Below, piece by piece: positions 13,863 to 19,665 of a DNA stretch of 19,665 bases. Source of the DNA: LDYB01 sp037442385. GTDB lineage: Bacteria; Armatimonadota; Fimbriimonadia; Fimbriimonadales; GBS-DC. The position numbers and the translations under genes were made by a program. Position 1 is the stretch's first letter, and every line of letters begins with the position of its first letter. The notes beneath the pieces are model-generated. The model was not told the DNA's origin and ran no database searches. It saw nothing but the letters and a program-made list of their open reading frames with translations. The stretch is taken from contig JBBIQJ010000032.1 in assembly GCA_037442385.1 (NCBI GenBank), positions 1 to 19,665 on the forward strand. Reading direction: 5' to 3'.

Positions 13863-15494
13863 ATGGATGCAACGACGCAACCTGTACGCAGCGGCGCCTT
13901 TTTAGAAGCGCCCCCTGAAGTGTGTTTTACCCCTGAACAGTTCACCCCTGAAGAGCGCCAGATGGGCGAGACGACCGAGCGATTCGTGCGTGAACAAATT
14001 GCCCCGCAGGTGCGCCTGATAGAACACAATGCCCCCCGTGCCATGCGCGATTTGCTCGTGGATTCGGCGATGCTGGGGCTTTTGGGAATCGATGTTCCTG
14101 AGGAATACGGTGGGCTGGGGCTACCGAAAACCGTCTCGGCGCTGATTACCGAGAAAACCGCTCTGGAGCCGTCGTTTGCGGTCTCACACGCGGTACATAC
14201 CAGCGTGGGGAGCCTGCCGATTCTGCTGTTTGGCACAGAAGCGCAGGCGCAACAGTACCTGCCGCCCCTCACGCGCGGCGACCTGATCGGCGCCTACGCC
14301 CTGACGGAACCGGAGGCGGGTTCCGACGCGCTTTCAGCGCGCACCCGCGCCGAACGCCATGACCACCATTACCTGCTCAACGGCAACAAAATCTGGATTA
14401 CGAATGCGGGCTTTGCCGACCTGTTTATCGTGTTCGCCAGAGTGGAGGGCGAGCGGTTCACAGCGTTTATCGTGCCGCGCGATGCCCCTGGCTTTATGGT
14501 GGAGCGCGAGGAGCATAAACTGGGCTTGCACGGCTCCTCCACCTGCCGAATCGTGCTGGAGCAGGTGCCCGTGCCCTTGGAAAACCGTCTTGGCGAAGAG
14601 GGGCAGGGGGCGTATGTGGCGCTCTATACTCTGAATATCGGGCGTTTCAAGATTGGCGCGGCGGCGCTGGGGCTGGCGAAAGAGGCGTGGCGAATCGGCT
14701 CCGAATATGCGCAGGTTCGAAAACAGTTTGGGCGCGCGATTATTGAGTTTGATCTGGTCTGGCGCAAGCTGGCGCGTGGGCAAGTGATGCTGTTCGTTAT
14801 CGAGAGCGCCCTGTATCGGCTGGCAGGCGACTTAGAACGCGCCTTTGCACAGGGCTATGGGCTACCCTACGAGGCGCGACAGGGGGCATGGCGCGCCGCC
14901 TCCGCGCTGTTCGCCGCCGAATGCGCCCTGATTAAGGTCGCCGCCACAGAAATGCTCCATCAGATTGTGGACGATGCGCTCCAGATACACGGAGGCTATG
15001 GTTTCTCGGAGGAGTATCCGATTGCACGGCTCTATCGGGACACGCGCGTGAACCGCATCTATGAGGGCACGAACGAAATCAACCGCATGAACCTGGTGGA
15101 GCGGCTGCTTTACATGCGCCGCAAGGGGCTGTGGTCGCCGAGTCGCACCGAGCCGCAGGATACAGAGAGTGTGGAGGGTGTGCTGGCGACTCTGCGCTGG
15201 TTGGCGGGACGCGCGTTCCAATCGCTGGAGTCGTTCACCGAGCCGCCGCAGGTGTTCATTGAGCCGCTGGCAGACGCCCTGATTGCGCTCTACCTGCTCG
15301 ATTCGGCGTACCATCGAGCGCAAAAAACGGGGCAGGCGTCGCATCCGCATGCGGTGCAACTGTTCACTGAGTGGGTGCGCCGCCAGCTGGGCGGCTGGTG
15401 GGCAGACCTGGAGCCGCTGGTGGGCGCGCCGCGTATCAGCCCCACACCCAAAGCCACGGCCCCGCTGTATGAGGCGGTGTGGCGAGGGGGATAG
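13863..15494 (+). CDS. Acyl-CoA dehydrogenase, FadE-like (copy 1)
   Basis: This FAD enzyme carries out the first step of fatty-acid beta-oxidation, making trans-2-enoyl-CoA and passing electrons to ETF. The ATG at 13863 is preferred to the upstream open frame, which is a shadow of the DUF3006 gene. The 543 residues show LTEPEAGSD (147-155), KIWITNAG (176-183), the FAD-contacting RKQFGR region (286-291), QIHGGYGFSEEYP (374-386), and the catalytic base in IYEGTNEI (Glu401). A C-terminal helical extension of about 125 residues goes beyond the roughly 380-residue short- and medium-chain enzymes and fits the FadE/VLCAD-like group. It is closely similar to the convergent gene at 15533. Chain-length preference cannot be told. 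Confidence 0.92.
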   Translation: MDATTQPVRSGAFLEAPPEVCFTPEQFTPEERQMGETTERFVREQIAPQVRLIEHNAPRAMRDLLVDSAMLGLLGIDVPEEYGGLGLPKTVSALITEKTALEPSFAVSHAVHTSVGSLPILLFGTEAQAQQYLPPLTRGDLIGAYALTEPEAGSDALSARTRAERHDHHYLLNGNKIWITNAGFADLFIVFARVEGERFTAFIVPRDAPGFMVEREEHKLGLHGSSTCRIVLEQVPVPLENRLGEEGQGAYVALYTLNIGRFKIGAAALGLAKEAWRIGSEYAQVRKQFGRAIIEFDLVWRKLARGQVMLFVIESALYRLAGDLERAFAQGYGLPYEARQGAWRAASALFAAECALIKVAATEMLHQIVDDALQIHGGYGFSEEYPIARLYRDTRVNRIYEGTNEINRMNLVERLLYMRRKGLWSPSRTEPQDTESVEGVLATLRWLAGRAFQSLESFTEPPQVFIEPLADALIALYLLDSAYHRAQKTGQASHPHAVQLFTEWVRRQLGGWWADLEPLVGAPRISPTPKATAPLYEAVWRGG

Positions 15495-15522
15495 GGTCAG
15501 GCTGTTGACCTGCCCCTATCCC
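15488..15522. terminator. Bidirectional hairpin between the two acyl-CoA dehydrogenase genes
   Basis: GGGATAGGGTCAGG (15488-15501) pairs with CCTGCCCCTATCCC (15509-15522) over 14 positions with one mismatch and a 7-nt loop. It overlaps the stop codon of copy 1 and ends 11 bp before the stop of copy 2. No T tract is present on either side. Confidence 0.55.
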
Positions 15523-15532
15523 TTCGGGATGC

Positions 15533-17323
15533 TTACTTCCCCATCGCGGACCAGGCGCGTTCGTGCTGAATTACATAGTCCGCAATCTGGCGACGGAGCG
15601 CCATCGTGTTGACCTCTGTCGTGCGGCGGGTGTAGCGCTTGAGGGCGGTAAGCAGAATCTGGAGCATGTCGCCCTCCGCGAAGGAGTGGATGGCGCGCCG
15701 TGCGCTCGCTTCGATTTTGTCAAACGCATCGTAGGCGAACACACGCGCCATCGCCAGCGGGATGGTGATGTCCAGTCCTTTCTGCTGGAGCTTGCGCGTG
15801 CGTAGCCACACGCTCTCCATCGCGTAGAGCTGAATCAGACAATCCGCCAGATGCCCCACAATCTCCTGCTTCTCCTCCAGCTCCATTCCTACCTGCTCCG
15901 CTGCCATCCCTGCAGTGATTAGCACCGCCTTCTTGGCGTTCACCACATAGCGCCCGATGGCTTCGAGCGGGTCCACGGGGTCGGGTGTGGGCATCTGCGG
16001 CTGATTCAGCTCGGCACGCAGTGCCTGAATCTTCTCCATCAAACCGGGGAGCTTGCCTTTCAGGGCGCGGCGCATCAACTGGTCCAGCATCAGCAGGCGG
16101 TTAATCTCGTTCGTGCCCTCGAAGATGCGGTTGATGCGGCTGTCGCGATAGATTTGCGCGGCAGGGAACTCTTCGGTGTAGCCGAAGCCGCCGTGAATCT
16201 GCATCGTCTCGTCCGCCACGAGGTCCAGCACCTCGGAGCCGAACACTTTCAGGATGGCGCACTCCACGGGGTACTCTTCGTCCGCCTCGCGGTACTGCGC
16301 GTTCGCGTCGGGCGCGGTGGCGTCGATGCCGTGAAACACCTCGTCCAGCATGCCCGCCGTGCGGTAGACCGTGCTTTCCAGTGCGTAGATCTGGATTGCC
16401 ATCTCGGCGAGCTTCTGACGGATTAAGCCGAAGTTGGCAATCGGCTGACCGAACTGCTGGCGGTCTTTCGCGTAGCGCGTGGCGATGGTGAGCGCCTCTT
16501 TCGCGCCGCCGAGCGTGGCAGCCGCCAGCTTGAAACGCCCGATGTTCAGCACGCCGAATGCCACATGGTGCCCCTTGCCAATCTCGTGAAGCACATTCTC
16601 CACGGGCACCTGCGCGTTTTCCAGAATGACGCGGCGCGTGCTGGAGCCTTTGATGCCCAGCTTATGCTCCTCGCGCCCCACCGAGACGCCGGGAAAGTTG
16701 CGCTCCACAATGAACGCGGTAAACTTCTCGCCGTCCACTTTGGCGAACACAATAAAGAGGTCTGCCCAGCCCGCGTTGGTGGTCCACATCTTCTCGCCGT
16801 TGAGCAGGTAATACTTGCCGTCAGGCGAGAGGGTGGCTCTGGTTCGCGCCGAGAGGGGGTCGGAACCGCAGTTCGCCTCGCTGAGCGAGAAGGCGGCAAT
16901 CATCTCGCCGGTCGCCAGTTTGGGCAGGTATTTCTGCTTCTGCTCTGGGGTGCCGAAAAAGAGAATCGGGAGCGTGCCGATGCCCACATGCGCGCCCCAT
17001 GAGACCGCGAACGAGGCTTGCAGGCTCATCTTTTCCGCGAGCAGGGTGCTGGTGGTCTTGGAAAGGTTCAGCCCTCCGTAGGCTTCGGGCAGGTCGCCGC
17101 TGAGCAAGCCCAACTCGCCCGCCTTCTTGAGGAGTCCGACCGTTACGCCTTCTGCTTGCTTTTCAATCTCAGCGTTGCGGGTCTGTACCTCGCCGCGCAC
17201 AAAATCTTCCGCCGCCTGTGCAATCGCCAGGTCTTCTGAAGTGAAATCTTCGGGCGTGAACACCTGCGACGGCTCTATTTCACGCAATAAAAATTCTCCT
17301 CCACGCAGTGTAATGTCTTTCAT
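15533..17323 (-). CDS. Acyl-CoA dehydrogenase, FadE-like (copy 2)
   Basis: This is a paralogue of the gene at 13863, in the opposite direction. The 596 residues include SLSEANCGSD (146-155), KMWTTNAGWAD (178-188), DRQQFGQP (287-294), MQIHGGFGYTEEFP (374-387) and the catalytic base in IFEGTNEI (Glu402). A C-terminal helical domain of about 185 residues, longer than in copy 1, resembles Bacillus-type FadE and VLCAD enzymes. GGAGGTG lies 5 nt before the ATG at 17323. Its -10, GGGTATACT on the minus strand, lies within a 17-bp palindrome (17349-17365) that could be a repressor site. The role is fatty-acid beta-oxidation with an ETF partner; no etf genes are in the window. Confidence 0.92.
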   Translation of the reverse strand: MKDITLRGGEFLLREIEPSQVFTPEDFTSEDLAIAQAAEDFVRGEVQTRNAEIEKQAEGVTVGLLKKAGELGLLSGDLPEAYGGLNLSKTTSTLLAEKMSLQASFAVSWGAHVGIGTLPILFFGTPEQKQKYLPKLATGEMIAAFSLSEANCGSDPLSARTRATLSPDGKYYLLNGEKMWTTNAGWADLFIVFAKVDGEKFTAFIVERNFPGVSVGREEHKLGIKGSSTRRVILENAQVPVENVLHEIGKGHHVAFGVLNIGRFKLAAATLGGAKEALTIATRYAKDRQQFGQPIANFGLIRQKLAEMAIQIYALESTVYRTAGMLDEVFHGIDATAPDANAQYREADEEYPVECAILKVFGSEVLDLVADETMQIHGGFGYTEEFPAAQIYRDSRINRIFEGTNEINRLLMLDQLMRRALKGKLPGLMEKIQALRAELNQPQMPTPDPVDPLEAIGRYVVNAKKAVLITAGMAAEQVGMELEEKQEIVGHLADCLIQLYAMESVWLRTRKLQQKGLDITIPLAMARVFAYDAFDKIEASARRAIHSFAEGDMLQILLTALKRYTRRTTEVNTMALRRQIADYVIQHERAWSAMGK

Positions 17324-17348
17324 GCGTCACCTCCATCGGTTTGTGCTA

Positions 17349-17365
17349 TGGGGTAGTATACCCCA
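17349..17365. promoter_or_regulatory. Palindromic operator-like site over the -10 of acyl-CoA dehydrogenase copy 2
   Basis: TGGGGTA and TACCCCA form perfect 7-bp arms around GTA. The minus-strand -10 TATACT (17360-17355) lies inside the palindrome. A repressor bound here would block transcription of the gene at 17323. Part of the symmetry follows from the GGGTATACT promoter form itself. Confidence 0.45.
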
Positions 17366-17429
17366 ATTTTTGACTCGTTGTTCGAAGAAGGGAGGATGGC
17401 GACCTCATGAGGGCATCTGGGAGCGGGTC

Positions 17430-17458
17430 TTGAGTGGGAGAAACTATCGAGGCATACT
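17430..17458 (+). promoter_or_regulatory. Promoter of the antitoxin-like gene, leaderless arrangement
   Basis: TTGAGT (17430-17435), a 17-bp spacer and CATACT (17453-17458), followed 6 nt later by the ATG at 17465. This predicts a leaderless transcript, and no ribosome-binding sequence is seen. Confidence 0.55.
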
Positions 17459-17464
17459 ACAGGC

Positions 17465-17818
17465 ATGACAGTTCATGAGGTGGCACAGGGCATCCTTCGG
17501 CTATCGCCCTCCACGCAACGGCGTCTAATGCGCCACATAGAGCGTCTGCTCAGGCGCAAGGAGCAGGGAAAGCAGGTCAGGCGGCGGACACCTTATCCTG
17601 TTCTCGAAGGCTGTGATCCTATCTACTCCATTTGGGAGGCGCGTCTCAGCGAGTTGTCGCACGACGAGCTGAGAGAACTGCGGAGTCTTGTTGCTACCAG
17701 TATGGAGCCTCTACAAGCTCCTACTGTGCATTTCACTGTCTCCAATCTGACTCTCGAAGACTTCAAAAAAGCACGGCGCGCAGTCTGGCGGAGTATCGTT
17801 CAGGAAAACGAAACATGA
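17465..17818 (+). CDS. Probable antitoxin partner of a PIN-domain toxin
   Basis: The 117-residue protein is basic in its first half ('RRLMRHIERLLRRKEQGKQVRRR') and helical at its end ('TLEDFKKARRAVWRSIVQENE'). I do not recognise its family from sequence alone. The antitoxin role is inferred from context: its TGA overlaps, as ATGA, the ATG of a truncated VapC-like PIN gene at 17815, the usual order and coupling of VapBC pairs. At 117 residues it is longer than typical VapB proteins. Its promoter lies at 17430-17458, divergent from the acyl-CoA dehydrogenase. If the toxin is dead, as it seems, this is an orphan antitoxin. Confidence 0.6.
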   Translation: MTVHEVAQGILRLSPSTQRRLMRHIERLLRRKEQGKQVRRRTPYPVLEGCDPIYSIWEARLSELSHDELRELRSLVATSMEPLQAPTVHFTVSNLTLEDFKKARRAVWRSIVQENET

Positions 17819-18009
17819 TTGGAGCTGTGCTGGATACCCATGCTCTCGTGTGGTACTTTACGGGGCACTCAAGCCTTTCGCAGGTTCTCACCCCCAGCAC
17901 AGTCGCCCCAATCGCACGGGGCGGGAGACGCCCGTGGTGTTCGGGAACGCCACAAGCTCGCCCATCAGATAGCAATCTGCCAGCACAGCAAAGGCAATCG
18001 CCTCTTTGA
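17815..18009 (+). pseudogene. PIN-domain (VapC-like) toxin, truncated after about 25 residues
   Basis: The ATG at 17815 overlaps the antitoxin stop. The translation begins MIGAVLDTHALVWYFTGHSS, then LSQ, which is the classic start of a VapC PIN-domain ribonuclease: the 'LDTHALVW' strand carries the first metal-binding Asp. Similarity ends near 17885, where the 3' end of anmK begins on the other strand. The remaining in-frame residues to 18009 are antisense anmK and look random. The other acidic residues of the PIN site and about 100 residues are missing, so no active toxin is made. The remainder of the gene is not in the window. Deletion or rearrangement at the anmK junction is the likely cause. 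Confidence 0.7.
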
Positions 18010-19054
18010 AGTCGGGATCTATGCCGAAGGTGGCGCTCGATTGAACCGCAGCTTCGGGTAGGAGCGCCTGCAGCCTCGCCATCAGCGTTCGGTTATGCAC
18101 CCCACCCCCTGAGACAATCACGCGCGCGGTCGGTACACACCATCGACGAACAGCCTGCGCAATCGTGCGGGCAGTCAACTCGGTGAGCGTGGCAATCAGG
18201 GTCAACGGCTTCTCGCGCCTCCACCACTGCTGAAGATACCCTGCGCCAAACACCTCGCGCCCTGTGGACTTCGGCGGCGGCTGCTGGAAGAAAGGGTGCG
18301 CCAGCATCTCCTGAAGCAGAGTCTCGTCGGCAGATGCCTGCGCCGTGAGGGAGCCGTTGGGGTCGTATGCAAGCCTGCCGTCGGTGTACCAGCGCACGGC
18401 GAGGTCTATCAGGGCGTTGCCAGGACCTGTGTCAAACGCGAGAATCGATTCGGGCGTTGCCTGAGGGGGCAAACAGGTGAGATTCGCCATCCCGCCGATG
18501 TTGAGCACGGCGCGCGGCTCAGAGTCGGAGCGCAACAGCAGCCAGTCCACAAACGGCACCAGCGGCGCACCCTGCCCGCCCAGCGCCACATCGCGCGTAC
18601 GGAAATCCGCCACGACAGGGACTCCTGTGCGCGCCATAATCACTTCGGGCTGGGCAATCTGGAGCGTGTTGGGAGCCGGGCGTCCGAACAGCTGGGCAGT
18701 GGGCGCATGCCATACCGTTTGCCCGTGCGAGCCGATGAAGTCGACAGGTGCTTCGGCTTTCTGCATCAGCTCCAGCGCGACCTGAGCGAACTTCTCGCCG
18801 AGGTAGGCGTCCCACGCGCACAGGTCTGCTAATGAACCCGATTCTATCAGGCGCAGCAGTCCTTCGCGTTCCTCGTGAGAGTAGGGCAGGTGGTGCGTGG
18901 CAAGCGTCTGGACGGCGCGATGCCCCTCTTGCCCCGTAATCGCCGCCAGTGCCCCATCGATGCCGTCCAGCGAAGTGCCCGCCATCAAGCCTATCGCATA
19001 CCGCGGCGACTTCGTGCGCAGGTGGGTTAGCCACTTCACGCAATCTGTACTCAT
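17888..19054 (-). CDS. anmK: Anhydro-N-acetylmuramic acid kinase
   Basis: AnmK opens and phosphorylates 1,6-anhydro-MurNAc to MurNAc-6-phosphate in cytoplasmic recycling of peptidoglycan. The 388-residue length fits the family. Visible motifs are the ATP-binding IGLMAGTSLDGID (21-33), DFIGSHGQTVWH (105-116), DFRTRDVALGGQGAPLVPFVD (150-170, with the catalytic Asp at 170), NIGGMANLT (185-193), FDTGPGNALID (207-217) and 'VSGGGVHN'. The start at 19054 leaves about 18 residues before the first motif and has only a weak ribosome site (GGGGCAGG about 9 nt away). A start a few codons downstream is possible, although none is a better ATG. It follows lnt on the same strand with a 187-bp gap that contains its own likely promoter. 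Confidence 0.92.
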   Translation of the reverse strand: MSTDCVKWLTHLRTKSPRYAIGLMAGTSLDGIDGALAAITGQEGHRAVQTLATHHLPYSHEEREGLLRLIESGSLADLCAWDAYLGEKFAQVALELMQKAEAPVDFIGSHGQTVWHAPTAQLFGRPAPNTLQIAQPEVIMARTGVPVVADFRTRDVALGGQGAPLVPFVDWLLLRSDSEPRAVLNIGGMANLTCLPPQATPESILAFDTGPGNALIDLAVRWYTDGRLAYDPNGSLTAQASADETLLQEMLAHPFFQQPPPKSTGREVFGAGYLQQWWRREKPLTLIATLTELTARTIAQAVRRWCVPTARVIVSGGGVHNRTLMARLQALLPEAAVQSSATFGIDPDFKEAIAFAVLADCYLMGELVAFPNTTGVSRPVRLGRLCWG

Positions 19055-19123
19055 CTTGTGGAACCTGCCCCTGTTGTGAAGCGTCTAATTCCGCACTGGA
19101 AAGTTCAACAGCCTAACGCTAAC

Positions 19124-19154
19124 GGGAGGCGCGGGCGGGGAATCCGCGCCTCCC
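19124..19154. repeat. GC-rich hairpin in the anmK leader
   Basis: GGGAGGCGCGG (19124-19134) and CCGCGCCTCCC (19144-19154) form an 11-bp perfect stem with a 9-nt loop. No T tract follows on either strand, so it may be an mRNA-structure element or dispersed palindrome rather than a terminator. Confidence 0.5.
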
Positions 19155-19165
19155 TCTCGTGGTGG

Positions 19166-19220
19166 GGTGGTGAGGAAATACGCCCGGAAAGGAGTCAACG
19201 GGTTGCGATTTCCTCCCACC
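19166..19220 (-). other. Imperfect inverted repeat at the 5' end of the anmK leader
   Basis: GGTGG-t-GAGGAAAT (19166-19179) pairs with ATTTCCTC-CCACC (19208-19220), 13 bp with one bulge, just downstream of the minus-strand -10 at 19228-19223. A leftward transcript would start near this stem. Possibly a leader structure for anmK, or the 3' hairpin of lnt. Confidence 0.4.
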
Positions 19221-19222
19221 AC

Positions 19223-19231
19223 ATTATACCC
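19223..19231 (-). promoter_or_regulatory. Extended -10 upstream of anmK
   Basis: The minus strand reads GGGTATAAT immediately after the lnt stop. It would give anmK a leader of about 160 nt. A -35 like TTGCCC lies 19 bp upstream, which is long. Confidence 0.45.
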
Positions 19232-19241
19232 CAGTTAATGG

Positions 19242-19665
19242 TTAATCGGGCAACGCCCGCATGCGTCTCAGCACGCCCCACACAAACGCTCCAAGACAAA
19301 CGAGAGGCAGATAATCGCCCAGCAGGGTGTAGAGCGTGCCGCTGGGAGCAATCTGGACCGTGGCACTCAGCACAGTGTCGCCTTCCCCTGCCCTCACCAC
19401 CAGACACCCCACGCGGTCCACTATCATGGAAGTCGCCCAGCTTTCGGCACGCACAAGGGGCACGCGATGCTCAGCGGCGCGAATGGTGTGAATTGCGCCG
19501 TGCAGGTGATGATAAGCGAGATTGCTTGTCGTTGGGTCTCTGGTCGGCACGCCCACAAGCACAACACGCTGGCGACAGAGCTGGCGGAGCGTATCGGTAA
19601 ACATCGTGTCATAGCAGAGGGCGGCGCCAATCAAGCCGAACTCCGTGGGAAACGGCTCGGCGCGG
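19242..19665 (-). CDS. lnt: Apolipoprotein N-acyltransferase, C-terminal part (5' end outside window)
   Basis: Lnt adds the third acyl chain to the N-terminal Cys of lipoproteins at the inner membrane. Only about the last 141 residues are present; the frame is open to the window edge, and the true start lies beyond it. The visible part belongs to the nitrilase-like (CN hydrolase) domain. 'PFPTEFGLIGAALCYDTMF' contains the nucleophilic Cys (Lnt usually has CYE), 'RAAEHRVPLVRAESWATSMI' matches the 'RA.E...P..RA.N.G.S' segment, and 'YTLLGDYLPLVCLGAFVWGV' is the final membrane helix after the 'GD' turn. The usual Asn-Thr-Gly stretch is Glu-Ser-Trp, so a divergent Lnt or a related nitrilase fold is possible. 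It could act on the lipoprotein at 6657. Confidence 0.75.
   Translation of the reverse strand, partial: RAEPFPTEFGLIGAALCYDTMFTDTLRQLCRQRVVLVGVPTRDPTTSNLAYHHLHGAIHTIRAAEHRVPLVRAESWATSMIVDRVGCLVVRAGEGDTVLSATVQIAPSGTLYTLLGDYLPLVCLGAFVWGVLRRMRALPD

Noticed and set aside
1..19665. CRISPR array, tRNA or rRNA genes, parS sites
   Set aside because: No regularly spaced direct repeats, no tRNA-like cloverleaf with CCA context, no rRNA-like stretch and no GTTTCACGTGAAAC-type palindrome were seen on reading.

Overview
The window looks like chromosomal DNA from a diderm, moderately GC-rich bacterium. The best guess is Armatimonadota or a related deep lineage that carries SLH-type porins. This is inference from three things: a porin with a signal peptide, one SLH domain, a coiled coil and a beta-barrel; a pseudopilin of the 'NLRQ...F..Y..DY.G.YP' type; and a lipoprotein together with an apolipoprotein N-acyltransferase. 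No rRNA, tRNA or CRISPR array was seen.

Layout. Positions 1-93 hold the end of an insertion sequence (start of an IS5-like transposase, minus strand). Positions 94-2743 are a more AT-rich accessory cassette: an ECF-type sigma factor, a Cys-rich secreted protein whose frame is broken at a run of 12 G, a small membrane protein with an in-frame stop, and a short pseudopilin, closed by a rho-independent terminator. A perfect 23-bp inverted repeat, one copy at the IS edge and one inside the membrane-protein gene, brackets the sigma and Cys-rich genes. Positions 2844-5120 (minus) form a tight operon parB-cmk-alpha/beta hydrolase with overlapping stops and starts. A 401-bp divergent intergenic region follows, then a probable beta-propeller protein (5522-6424). 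Next is a two-gene unit of a lipoprotein and an MFS transporter fused to a HEAT-repeat tail (6657-9718). The SLH porin (9894-11780) has a strong promoter and a roughly 120-nt leader that folds into nested helices. Then come polX and a DUF3006 gene with a 4-bp overlap, and a leaderless acyl-CoA dehydrogenase gene. That gene is convergent with a second, paralogous acyl-CoA dehydrogenase (15533-17323, minus). Divergent from the latter is a VapBC-like antitoxin whose PIN toxin is cut off after about 25 residues, next to the 3' end of anmK (minus). The window ends in a truncated lnt (minus).

The genes cover cell envelope (porin, lipoprotein, lnt, anmK), chromosome and DNA upkeep (parB, polX), nucleotide supply (cmk) and fatty-acid oxidation (two FadE-like enzymes). 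Several promoters share an extended -10 of the form GGGTATACT, and three genes have this kind of element 6-7 nt before the start codon, implying leaderless transcripts.

The items most worth checking are the G12 frame switch in the Cys-rich gene, the structured leader of the porin gene, the 23-bp repeat pair, the MFS-HEAT fusion with its lipoprotein partner, and the truncated toxin-antitoxin locus.
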